From Clostridiales bacterium (GTDB lineage: Bacteria > Bacillota > Clostridia > Lachnospirales > Lachnospiraceae): a stretch of DNA of 64,000 bases. The position numbers and the translations under genes were made by a program. The notes beneath the pieces were generated by a model. It was not told the DNA's origin. It searched no databases and saw only the letters and a list, made by a program, of their open reading frames with translations. The stretch's first letter is position 1. Every line of letters begins with the position of its first letter. Positions 26,330 to 34,426 of this stretch are shown one piece after another. Location: positions 62,001 to 126,000 of the forward strand of contig JAJQIK010000036.1 in the NCBI GenBank assembly GCA_021199255.1, written 5' to 3'.

Positions 26330-29085
26330 TACAACGCTCCGATCAAAAGCACATCTCCAACCGCGGCAGCTGTGGGCGCATACAGACCGTCAATAGTCTG
26401 TCGGTGAAGCTTCATGATATTGTTACGGCGCAGCTTCAGGTTGGGTGTAAGCTCTCCGGTAGATATTTTCAGAGAGCTTTTCATCAGTGCGTACCGCTTA
26501 ATCTGTTCCGGGTGGGAAAGCTGTTTGTTGACAGCCAAGACAGCCTCGTTTAATATTTCTTCGTTTAAATCATCCTCCGACCAAAGCAGTGCAACACAGT
26601 AGGGACGTTGTTCCCCCACTAACATTGCCTCACTGATGCCGGGAATGTCCTTTAAAAGCGTTTCCACCTTTTGCAAATTTATATTTTTCCCGTAGGAGTT
26701 AATCAGAATTTCTTTCTTACGCCCGATAATCTGAAGATGTCCGCTTGCCGTGATTGCACCTAAATCTCCCGTGTGTAAGCAGGCATCCTCCCGTCCATCG
26801 TAGTTTGCAGCCACCTGCGAGCCTTCTACTAAAATTTCACCATCATCCGCAAGTGTTACTTTTGTATTCGGCAATGGCGCTCCAACTGTCGTAATGTCGT
26901 TGGCACCCAAACGGTTCAAAGTAATCAGCGGCGCTTCTGTCAGCCCGTAGGCATTGTGAATTTCAATACCCAGCTCTCGAAAATCCTCCAAAAGCTTTTG
27001 ACTGACCGGAGCAGATCCGACAATCAGCTGATCGCACCGATCCAGTCCGGCTTTTTTCAGAAGCGATTTCCTTAAGACAGGGCGCATAACACGCTTCAAA
27101 AGAGCGCTTTTCGTTGAGATATATATGCTTCCCAGCTTGTTTTGTGCCAGCTGATCCCAAATCTTTTCATAAAATCTGGGGATAGAGAAGAAAATCGTAG
27201 GTCTGACCTTGGGCAGTGTTTCAGCCAGCTTGTCAAAATCATTGAGAAAATAGAGAGATGCCGGCGCGCCCAGATAGTAGGGCGTATAGGCTCCCAAAAT
27301 TCCCTCCACCACATGGCTTAGCGGCAAAAAAGACAGGTAGGTTGCCTGCTTGGTGCGGCTTTTAAAGCTAAGCAGAGATGCCATCGTTTCAGCCATCCAG
27401 CGCAGCTGAGCCTGTGAAAAAGCCACGCTCTTGGAATTGCCGGTTGTACCTGAGGTATAACGCAGGGTAGCGATATCCTGATAGGAAACCTGCGCAGGCA
27501 TGATTTTACGTTCTTTTCCCAAAGCAAGAAACTGTTCCCATGACATCACGCGGGTATCCTTTGGAATGGACGCATTTTCCGTAAAGGAAATTATTTTTCC
27601 TTCAAAGGTCATCTCACTGACATGGGATAAAATGCGAATGTCACCGATGAAGAACCAGTCTGCACCGCTTTTTTGCAGCAGCTCATCCAGTTCATTGGCA
27701 GGGGTTGTATAGTACAGAGGTACGCTGGTTGCACCGGATAAGCCAATGGCAGCGTCAAGAATAAAGTATGTGACGCTGTTAATTCCGCTGATGGCAACCC
27801 TGCTGCCCGAACCGATGCCGAGCGCCTGAAGTGCCCCCAGTGTTTCACCAATGCGTTCGTTGACGGACGAAGCGCTGTTTTCCCTGACACCGTCACTGGT
27901 CACATCATAATAAGTAATGGACGCTGTTTTTCTGCTCAAGCAGAAGCGTGCCTGTTCAAAGACCGTCCGGCTGTTGTGATCGAGGAAATTCCTGTCGGTG
28001 GCATAGGCAAGGAGATTTGGCAGATACTCCCGCCAGTCCGGATTATAATTTCCCATAAACCGCTGCGTGTTTGCTGTGTCATATGTTTTATTCTCCGTAA
28101 AATAAGGAGCCAATGAGAGCATATTCGTAAAGACGCTCTTTTTTGCAGGCTTATCCTTTGACAAGTTACGGGATGCTCCGATTTTGCCAAGAAACGGAAC
28201 GGGGAGAAACACAGGCTTTGGCAGCTTTATGGAAAGATTTTCCCCTGCCCAGCCACGCACAGCGTCGATTAGCTCCGCTACTGTCGGCTGCGTAGAAGAA
28301 GGCGCGGTCAGATGAAAGGTTTTTCCAACAGCGTCTTTGGCGTAAGTAATACGGACAATTGATTTCGCGACATAATCCACCGGCACCATGTTGACACGCA
28401 TGGATTTTTTGATTGGGAAAATACGCATTTGCTGTTTCAAATACAGCTTCAGCGGATAATAAAGCGTGTTAAAATTTTTTACACGTCCGGTTTTGGAATC
28501 TCCCACAATCTGACCGGGACGAAAAACCGAAACAGGAAGCTGCTCCATAGACTGCGCGACAAGACGCTCCCCCTCAAACTTGCTTTGCTCATACAGACTG
28601 GAAAAGCCTGCTTCTATCAGGGAAGCCTCCATGATTTGTCCGTTTCTGGCTCCTGCCACATAGGCGGTGGACACATGGGAAAAACGCCTGAGCGGGTGGT
28701 CTGACTGGATGCGTTTAGCGAATTTCAGGACATGATCGGTACCGACTACATTGACATCCCAAAATTGCTTGCGGCTATGGTTGATACCAATAACAGCAGC
28801 AGTATGAATGATGTAATCTGTGTTCTGAATCAGCCAATTTTGATCCGCATCAGAAAGACCAATGTTTTCTTTTGTAATATCACCAAGTACAGGCAAAATA
28901 CGGCTTCCAATGTTTTCTGTCAGCTCAGGACGCTCATGCCAAAGAGCGGAAAGGGTGTTGACCGCCTCCGTAATGGAATTAGCTCTGATAAGACCATAAA
29001 CAACATCGTTAGTCGTCCGCATAATTTCTGAAATGACTTCCGTCCCCAAAAATCCGGTTGTACCGGTAAGGAATATATTATACAT
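26329..29085 (-). CDS. Fusion of thioester-reductase-like SDR and AMP-forming acyl ligase
   Basis: A 918-residue two-domain protein. Residues about 1-350 form an extended SDR of the Lys2/fatty-acyl reductase type, with nucleotide motif TGTTGFLG (7-14), catalytic Ser in HVSTAYVAG and YxxxK (about Y165, K169). Residues about 380-918 form an ANL acyl-adenylating domain, with TSGTTG near 545, NAYGLTEAP, TGDLG and GRKKEILI. It should activate a carboxylic or fatty acid as acyl-AMP or acyl-CoA and reduce a thioester to aldehyde or alcohol. The order (reductase first) is the reverse of carboxylic acid reductases, and no phosphopantetheine carrier domain is seen between or after the domains. The ATG at 29085 has GGAGGG seven bases upstream. 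Confidence 0.85.
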   Translation of the reverse strand: MYNIFLTGTTGFLGTEVISEIMRTTNDVVYGLIRANSITEAVNTLSALWHERPELTENIGSRILPVLGDITKENIGLSDADQNWLIQNTDYIIHTAAVIGINHSRKQFWDVNVVGTDHVLKFAKRIQSDHPLRRFSHVSTAYVAGARNGQIMEASLIEAGFSSLYEQSKFEGERLVAQSMEQLPVSVFRPGQIVGDSKTGRVKNFNTLYYPLKLYLKQQMRIFPIKKSMRVNMVPVDYVAKSIVRITYAKDAVGKTFHLTAPSSTQPTVAELIDAVRGWAGENLSIKLPKPVFLPVPFLGKIGASRNLSKDKPAKKSVFTNMLSLAPYFTENKTYDTANTQRFMGNYNPDWREYLPNLLAYATDRNFLDHNSRTVFEQARFCLSRKTASITYYDVTSDGVRENSASSVNERIGETLGALQALGIGSGSRVAISGINSVTYFILDAAIGLSGATSVPLYYTTPANELDELLQKSGADWFFIGDIRILSHVSEMTFEGKIISFTENASIPKDTRVMSWEQFLALGKERKIMPAQVSYQDIATLRYTSGTTGNSKSVAFSQAQLRWMAETMASLLSFKSRTKQATYLSFLPLSHVVEGILGAYTPYYLGAPASLYFLNDFDKLAETLPKVRPTIFFSIPRFYEKIWDQLAQNKLGSIYISTKSALLKRVMRPVLRKSLLKKAGLDRCDQLIVGSAPVSQKLLEDFRELGIEIHNAYGLTEAPLITLNRLGANDITTVGAPLPNTKVTLADDGEILVEGSQVAANYDGREDACLHTGDLGAITASGHLQIIGRKKEILINSYGKNINLQKVETLLKDIPGISEAMLVGEQRPYCVALLWSEDDLNEEILNEAVLAVNKQLSHPEQIKRYALMKSSLKISTGELTPNLKLRRNNIMKLHRQTIDGLYAPTAAAVGDVLLIGAL

Positions 29086-29110
29086 CGGCAATCCCTCCGT
29101 ATATTCTGCA

Positions 29111-30466
29111 TCAAATCAAACTTTCATGATCAAACAGCCATGAAATCAAAAAATCTCTCATATCCTCCAGCGTGTTTTGATAACACACAAGCTGATGCCC
29201 AATTTTCGCCTTAATCTGTTCCTGATGAAATAGGGTATACTCTAAGGCACTTTTAAGCTCCGAAGCCAATTCCTTATCATCTGCGTGCAGCAGCTGATGC
29301 TCGCACAGCTTCATTTCCTCCATGATATTGTCCAAGCGCTCGTCCATCGAGATTGCCACGCTGGGTACCCTTGCATCCATAGACAGCACTTGTGCATGAT
29401 ACCTTGATGTAATCAGAAGGGACATCTTCCGTAATACAGCCGCCATCTCATAGCCGTCATGGTCGGAGGACAAAAAGACAGCTGCCGGTCTTGCAAGCTT
29501 TGCGTTCAGCTTGTTACAGGCATCCGCATCCAGACGCTCCATTCCAAGTATGACGACATGACAAGAATACTTTTTTGTAAATTCATTCACTGACAGAGCG
29601 ATAGCATCCAAATAATCCTCAAATTGCCGTTCCTGCCGTTTTGACCAGCTAAAAAAATACCACAGCTGAAATTGCAGGGAATGATCCCCTGTAACTCCTG
29701 CTTTCATCCACTTCGCCAGCGAAGGTCTGACCGGCCACCAAAAAGGATTGATTGGCGCAATACCAAGAAGCGGCGAAGTGCCATCCCAGCCGGATTCACG
29801 AAGCTGCGTGGCAGCCCACTCCATATGAGAGGAACTGTCAAATTTCCATGCGGTATCCGTTCCCAAATGACCTTTTAGCCCCAACCGTTGAATCTGCTCC
29901 AGCGAGTTTTTTGTTCTGGCGATAAAATAAGTATCTGAACAGAGCCGTTTCACAGTGCGTTCCAAAAATGCGTCCATCTCACCGGCTTCTGAGCCATAGG
30001 CAATGCAAGTCTTGTGCTGATTTTTCATAATTCCAGCCGCCTCGCAAAAATATAAGGTAAGGGCATTGGCAAATTTGCTTTTGAGCGTAGAACCCTCACA
30101 CAATATTACGGCATGATTCGCACAGCAAGCCCGAAATACATCCACAAAAAAGATGGAGCTAAACGGAACGAGCCGGATATCAGAATCAAAATAGCAACAG
30201 ATATTTTCTTCATCCAGCGTCATGACGGAAATCTGTGCTTTCTCTTTTCCGAAACATCCCTGAAGCTGCTTTGCTATTTCAGCTACCCGCACGTCTGCGC
30301 CGGTATTTCTGGCTCCATTATAGCCTACCAACAAAATATGCAGTTTCGATTCCCTCTCTAAATTTCTGAAGTCCCTATATTCTACAAAACCAAGCTTAGC
30401 GAAAACAGGGGCAAACCGAGATAAGAAAACGAAGCATTTTACAAGAATATTGATAAAATAATCCAT
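29111..30466 (-). CDS. Polysaccharide pyruvyl transferase family protein
   Basis: A 451-residue protein of the CsaB/pyruvyl transferase family, which moves pyruvate from PEP onto sugars. The Rossmann-like start is HILLVGYNGARNTGADVRVAEIAKQL, the family's GY-x-G/N-x-GD pattern in modified form. LCEGSTLKSKF, LGTDTAWKF and SRYHAQVLSMDARVPSVAIS are the other conserved blocks. Residues 1-22 are hydrophobic and may touch the membrane. The ribosome binding site is weak and the gene starts 15 bases after flavodoxin, so it may depend on coupling. No other polysaccharide genes are near, so the acceptor may be a lipid or small glycoconjugate made by this operon. Confidence 0.8.
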   Translation of the reverse strand: MDYFINILVKCFVFLSRFAPVFAKLGFVEYRDFRNLERESKLHILLVGYNGARNTGADVRVAEIAKQLQGCFGKEKAQISVMTLDEENICCYFDSDIRLVPFSSIFFVDVFRACCANHAVILCEGSTLKSKFANALTLYFCEAAGIMKNQHKTCIAYGSEAGEMDAFLERTVKRLCSDTYFIARTKNSLEQIQRLGLKGHLGTDTAWKFDSSSHMEWAATQLRESGWDGTSPLLGIAPINPFWWPVRPSLAKWMKAGVTGDHSLQFQLWYFFSWSKRQERQFEDYLDAIALSVNEFTKKYSCHVVILGMERLDADACNKLNAKLARPAAVFLSSDHDGYEMAAVLRKMSLLITSRYHAQVLSMDARVPSVAISMDERLDNIMEEMKLCEHQLLHADDKELASELKSALEYTLFHQEQIKAKIGHQLVCYQNTLEDMRDFLISWLFDHESLI

Positions 30467-30481
30467 AAGCGTATACTTGGC

Positions 30482-30910
30482 TTAATGAAGCTCCGCAATT
30501 ATTTTCGTTGCGAATTGCCTTGCATCGTCCAAATCCTTACGGTTCGGGCGTCCCATATGCAGCGCAGTAAACTCTCCCCTGCAATAAAAATTCCTGCTGT
30601 CCACCTGAATACCGTGGCTCTGCAGCTTCTTTTGAATTTGAGGAAAAGCCCTTTCTGCCATTGCGGAGGTAGAGAAAACCACAACCTTGCCAATTTTATT
30701 CTTGTCCAAGGTCCGGATGTATTCCTTCACTTCGGAACAGATGCCGCCCCAGTAAACGGAAGCTCCCAGAAACAGAATGTCTACTTTGCCATCAATAGGC
30801 GCAGGTATCTGCTCCGCCTTACAGCCGACTGTGTTTGCAATCTCATCCGCCAGTTTTCTCGTATTTCCGGATTTAGAAAAGTAACGCACAGCTATATTTG
30901 TTTTTTGCAT
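30482..30910 (-). CDS. Flavodoxin-family protein
   Basis: A 142-residue FMN protein. The FMN phosphate loop reads RYFSKSGNTRKLADEIA, close to the T/S-x-T-G-x-T pattern of flavodoxins. The isoalloxazine loops are GASVYWGG and the segment around FSTSAMAERAF. The ATG at 30910 has GGAGG eight bases upstream; an in-frame TTG at 30925 is inside the ribosome binding region. It is the first gene of the leftward operon and a natural electron carrier for the GMC flavoprotein or the reductase fusion. Confidence 0.88.
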   Translation of the reverse strand: MQKTNIAVRYFSKSGNTRKLADEIANTVGCKAEQIPAPIDGKVDILFLGASVYWGGICSEVKEYIRTLDKNKIGKVVVFSTSAMAERAFPQIQKKLQSHGIQVDSRNFYCRGEFTALHMGRPNRKDLDDARQFATKIIAELH

Positions 30911-30970
30911 TGTAAGTTCCTCCAATCATGTTAGTATGAATTTTTTCATTTCAGCACTCTTAAAAATTGC

Positions 30971-31030
30971 TTTACTCTTAATTTGTTATCTGCTATAATT
31001 CATTATAGTTATAGAGTAAGTCTAAGTCAA
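30971..31030. promoter_or_regulatory. Back-to-back divergent sigma-A promoters
   Basis: Rightward: TTTACT (30971-30976), 17 bases, TATAAT (30994-30999). Leftward: TTGACT (31030-31025), 17 bases, TATAAT (31007-31002). The two -10 boxes are two bases apart and form the inverted repeat CTATAAT-TC-ATTATAG. Only one polymerase can open this DNA at a time, so the HxlR gene and the flavodoxin operon are likely mutually exclusive or co-regulated by a protein bound here. Confidence 0.75.
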
Positions 31031-31086
31031 TTACACAGTTTTTGCGGAGTAGGTAAGAAAAAACAGACTTGCAAGGAGGAAATGAA

Positions 31087-31413
31087 ATGGCAAATGAGCA
31101 TATTTGTCCCTGCACTGTGGGATGCCCTTTACAGAAGGTAATGAATGCGTTAGGCGGAAGGTGGAAAATGTCTATTTTATGTTCACTGTCAAACGACGGC
31201 TCCACCAGATACAATGACATCAAGCGGAAAATGGGCAATATCTCCAACACCATGCTTGCGAAATCCTTAAAAGAGCTTGAGGAAGATGGGCTTGTAAAAA
31301 GGACAGAATATGTAGAGGTTCCGATTCGCGTTGAGTATGAAATAACGGATTCAGTCCGCTCCTTGATTCCGATTTTGACCGAGCTTGCCGTGTGGGGAAG
31401 CAATTTGAAATGA
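31087..31413 (+). CDS. HxlR-family transcriptional regulator
   Basis: A 108-residue winged-helix regulator. The N-terminus CPCTVGCPLQKVMNALGGRWKMSIL is the HxlR signature, with three cysteines in place of the usual one. LKELEEDGLVKRTEYVEVPIRVEYEIT is the wing. The ATG at 31087 follows AAGGAGGA by seven bases. It is divergent from the flavodoxin operon and shares its promoter, so it is the best candidate for the local regulator. The clustered cysteines would suit redox, thiol or aldehyde sensing, as in related HxlR/YodB proteins; this is inference. Confidence 0.9.
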   Translation: MANEHICPCTVGCPLQKVMNALGGRWKMSILCSLSNDGSTRYNDIKRKMGNISNTMLAKSLKELEEDGLVKRTEYVEVPIRVEYEITDSVRSLIPILTELAVWGSNLK

Positions 31414-31593
31414 TAACAATTCAGTAGCTTTACACGGGCTATATTGATAATTAACTCACAGTATATCAACTTTATATAGCTTTATGCTTAAGAAGATAGC
31501 GCACACATTTCCCGTTTCTTTTACAACAAGCTTGGTATATTGATCACGATTTGACATGAGTTCTCTTATATGACATATAATTCAATCGACTAA

Positions 31594-31626
31594 AAAGGCT
31601 CTGCATATCATACACAGAGCCTTTCT
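31594..31626. terminator. Bidirectional terminator hairpin
   Basis: AAAGGCTCTG (31594-31603) pairs perfectly with CAGAGCCTTT (31615-31624). T-rich DNA follows on the right and a run of A precedes on the left, so it can stop transcripts from both sides. Confidence 0.7.
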
Positions 31627-31674
31627 AAGCTTTTTATCCACTACATAGTGTATTTTCTGTCTATAAAATTCATT

Positions 31675-31824
31675 TTACAGAATTATACCCGCCTTTTTCG
31701 CAAAGTAATCTTTTTTCCCGACAAGCTCCGACTGTTTTTCCTTTGGCAGAATATTGAATACTTCATCATAGACAATATCATCTAATTGTATTTGCAACGA
31801 TTGCAGCGCCCCTGTTTGATTAAT
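31675..31824 (-). pseudogene. 3' remnant of an unidentified gene
   Basis: Read leftward, an open frame of about 49 codons looks like real protein: TGALQSLQIQLDDIVYDEVF, then NILPKEKQSELVGKK, ending AKKAGIIL and TAA at 31675. There is no start codon or ribosome binding site, and the frame simply begins at the border with the lipoprotein gene. It resembles the tail of a gene cut off by the rearrangement that placed this island. The family is not recognised. Confidence 0.45.
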
Positions 31825-31853
31825 TAATAAAAAAGAAAGAGTGGAAAAGAAAA

Positions 31854-32819
31854 ATGAAAAAAGCAGTATTGTTATGCCTGCCGGTTCTTATGATTTTGGG
31901 CGGCTGCGCAAACCGGAGCGCGAATACAGAAGATGTAAGCAGTGAACAGGAAGAAATACTTATTACAGACAGTGACGCCGGACTGGAATCCGAACAGGAA
32001 GCCGGGAGTGAAGCGCAGCAGGAAGCTGGGACGGAAGCGGAAGCGGCGGAGGAAGAGGGAATTTTCGCCGTGCTGCCGAAGGAATTTCATTTTTCCGGCG
32101 GAGCCGGAGGCTGGGGAACGGAATTGTTTTTGGAAGCCGACGGGACTTTCTGGGGCGTATACCATGATTTGGATATGGGGGCGACGGGCGAGGAATATCT
32201 CGATGGAACACAGTATATCAGCAGATTTCATGGCAAATTTACAGAGCCTGTGCAGAAAACGGATTATATCTATTCCACTGCGATCGAATCGATAGAGGTT
32301 GAATATATTGAGGACGGCGTAAAATATATTGTGAGCGAACCCTACGGGCTGAGCGGCGCGGACGAGATTTTATTGTATTTATATGGGATTCCTGCGTTAG
32401 AACTGCCGGACGGTTTCCTTTCGTGGATATCGATGGCTGAAGTGGCAGGGGATACTTTGGGATTATACGGAATTTATAATGTGAATGAAGAAACCGTATT
32501 CACAGGGGTGAAGTATGAAGAGATTTCAGAATTATATAATCATGGAACCTATGTGAATGAATTGGGAGATCAATTGACAATAAGATTGGCGGGAGCAATA
32601 GACGAGGATTCGTATGAATTGGGGAGAGTGGATTGGATTCCTCATGACGGGGAGCTGCAGGATGGAACCATTACCAGGAATGGCATGGGCGGTTTTAGCA
32701 TCAATCTGCCTGAATCCATGTCGTATAGCTTTAAAATGACAAATTATGAACTGGGCAGGATAGAGTTTGTGGGCGATGGCGAGTGGTCTGAACATTTGGG
32801 GACGTTTGTGATGCAATAG
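31854..32819 (+). CDS. Hypothetical lipoprotein
   Basis: A 321-residue exported lipoprotein. The signal peptide MKKAVLLCLPVLMILGGC ends in a lipobox (LGGC, Cys 18). A low-complexity acidic linker of Glu, Ala and Gly (about 20-70) leads to a beta-rich domain with many Tyr and Gly, with no catalytic motif that I recognise. Two similar-looking beta segments (around 75-150 and 200-321, each with GTW/GTY and DG turns) suggest a lipocalin-like or repeated fold. It stands alone between the island remnant and the two-component genes. Function unknown. Confidence 0.75.
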   Translation: MKKAVLLCLPVLMILGGCANRSANTEDVSSEQEEILITDSDAGLESEQEAGSEAQQEAGTEAEAAEEEGIFAVLPKEFHFSGGAGGWGTELFLEADGTFWGVYHDLDMGATGEEYLDGTQYISRFHGKFTEPVQKTDYIYSTAIESIEVEYIEDGVKYIVSEPYGLSGADEILLYLYGIPALELPDGFLSWISMAEVAGDTLGLYGIYNVNEETVFTGVKYEEISELYNHGTYVNELGDQLTIRLAGAIDEDSYELGRVDWIPHDGELQDGTITRNGMGGFSINLPESMSYSFKMTNYELGRIEFVGDGEWSEHLGTFVMQ

Positions 32820-32868
32820 AATAGCTGAGCTGCTTTTATACGCTGCGCTATCCCTCTGCGCAGTCCGA

Positions 32869-32897
32869 TTGACTTTTTACATTATCTCCTGTACAAT
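32869..32897 (+). promoter_or_regulatory. Sigma-A promoter of the receiver/kinase operon
   Basis: TTGACT (32869-32874), a 17-base spacer and TACAAT (32892-32897), about 67 bases before the single-receiver gene. Confidence 0.65.
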
Positions 32898-32964
32898 AAT
32901 TTGTAGTATATTTTTGATTGAAAGACTGACTTGATAGCAGAGGTTGACAGGGAGCAATAAGAAA

Positions 32965-33327
32965 ATGAAGAAAATTTTGGTTGTGGACGATACTTTTATC
33001 AGCCGGGCGACGGCGGAACGTATTTTAAGGGAGCAGTACTCCGTCCTGATGGCGGACAGCGGCCAGGCGTGCCTTTCCATTCTTGCAAAAGAGCAGGTAG
33101 ATCTGGTACTGCTGGATATGGAGATGCCGATTATGAACGGCATCGAAACGCTGACTCAGATACGGAGACTTCCAGGCGGCAAAAACCTTCCCGTCATCAT
33201 GGTAACGGGCAACGACGACAGAGAAACGGTTGTTGCGGCGGTAGAACTGTCGATAGAGGATTATTTGGTTAAGCCGTATATGCCGGAGGATTTGTTGCGC
33301 CGTGTGAGAAAGTGTATTCAGGGATAA
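32965..33327 (+). CDS. Stand-alone receiver domain (CheY-like)
   Basis: A 120-residue single response-regulator receiver with no output domain. The acidic pocket is in ILVVDD, the phospho-acceptor Asp in LVLLDMEMP (about residue 52), the Thr in VMVTGND and the Lys in DYLVKPYMP. The start ATG at 32965 is preferred over the in-frame TTG at 32944. It begins a run of four two-component genes and is a likely phosphate shuttle between the hybrid kinases and the Hpt domain encoded downstream. Confidence 0.92.
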   Translation: MKKILVVDDTFISRATAERILREQYSVLMADSGQACLSILAKEQVDLVLLDMEMPIMNGIETLTQIRRLPGGKNLPVIMVTGNDDRETVVAAVELSIEDYLVKPYMPEDLLRRVRKCIQG

Positions 33328-33373
33328 TCGCAGTCCCTGCAGCGGGCAATGATTTTTACGGAAGGGATCTTTT

Positions 33374-34399
33374 ATGAGCGACTGGATATTAGTGGTGGAC
33401 GATAGTGCGTCGAACTTAAAAATGGCAAGCCATATACTGACGGAAGCGGGAATGAGGGTCAGTTGCCTGAAATCAGGCGGGGAAGCCTTGAAATTTCTGG
33501 AGCATAACAGGCCGGACGTTATTCTTCTGGACATTCATATGCAGGGAATGGACGGTTTTGAAACGATGGCGGCTATTCGGAGTAAGGAGAATCTGGCGGA
33601 TATCCCGGTGATTTTCCTTACGGCGGACGAGGATAGCGAGACGGAGACGAAGGGATTACAGAGCGGCGCTGTGGATTTTATCAGAAAGCCTTTTGTGTCG
33701 GAGGTGCTTTTGACCAGAATCCGGCACACCATCGATCTGATGCGCCTCCAGACCAGCTTGTCCCGGGAGGTGGATAAGAAGACGCAGGAGATCGCGCGGC
33801 AGCAGGCCAAAATTGAGATGCTGTTTGTGGAGGTCGTCAATGCGCTGGCGGGCGCGATCGACGCCAAGGATTCCTATACCAAAGGACATTCCGCAAGGGT
33901 GGCGGATTATTCGCGGAAAATCGCCGCGCGTCTGGGATTGTCGGACGAGGCGCAGGGCGATATCTATATTATGGGGCTTCTGCACGACGTGGGCAAAATC
34001 GGTATTCCTGACAGCATTATCAATAAACCGGATAGCCTGACGGAGGAGGAATATGCGGTGGTTAAGAGGCACCCTGTGATGGGCTCGGATATATTGGGGA
34101 AAATTACGGAGTTCCCCCGGTTGGCAACCGGGGCGAAATGGCATCATGAGCGTTATGACGGGAAGGGGTATCCCGACGGTATTTCCGGCGAAGAGATACC
34201 GATGGAAGCGCGGATTATCGCGGTTGCGGACGCTTACGATACCATGAGCTCCAAGAGAAGTTATCGGGATGTGCTGCCTCAGGGCGTAGTGCGGGAGGAA
34301 ATTGCCAGGGGAAGGGGAACACAGTTTGACCCGGTGTTTACGGACGTGATGCTGGCTTTGATCGATGAAGACACGGCATATGAAATGCGGGAAAAATAG
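33374..34399 (+). CDS. Receiver-HD-GYP response regulator, probable cyclic di-GMP phosphodiesterase
   Basis: A 341-residue protein. The receiver domain (about 1-120; ILVVDDSASN, Asp in VILLDIHMQ, Lys in FIRKPF) is joined by a coiled coil to an HD-GYP domain (about 150-335). The metal site motifs are present: HSARVADYS, LLHDVGKIGIPD, KRHPVMG and HHERYDGKGYPDG, then ADAYDTM. The family hydrolyses cyclic di-GMP. Phosphorylation by one of the downstream kinases should switch the output. Its position before motility genes fits control of the swimming/attachment choice. Confidence 0.93.
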   Translation: MSDWILVVDDSASNLKMASHILTEAGMRVSCLKSGGEALKFLEHNRPDVILLDIHMQGMDGFETMAAIRSKENLADIPVIFLTADEDSETETKGLQSGAVDFIRKPFVSEVLLTRIRHTIDLMRLQTSLSREVDKKTQEIARQQAKIEMLFVEVVNALAGAIDAKDSYTKGHSARVADYSRKIAARLGLSDEAQGDIYIMGLLHDVGKIGIPDSIINKPDSLTEEEYAVVKRHPVMGSDILGKITEFPRLATGAKWHHERYDGKGYPDGISGEEIPMEARIIAVADAYDTMSSKRSYRDVLPQGVVREEIARGRGTQFDPVFTDVMLALIDEDTAYEMREK

Positions 34400-34426
34400 G
34401 AGTCCTTTGAAAAACGGAGGGGTTAT

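Noticed and set aside
31552..31583. TTGACA followed by TATAAT near 31550-31580 as a promoter for the lipoprotein gene
   Set aside because: The spacing is 19 bases and a terminator lies between it and the gene, so it is not a convincing promoter for it.
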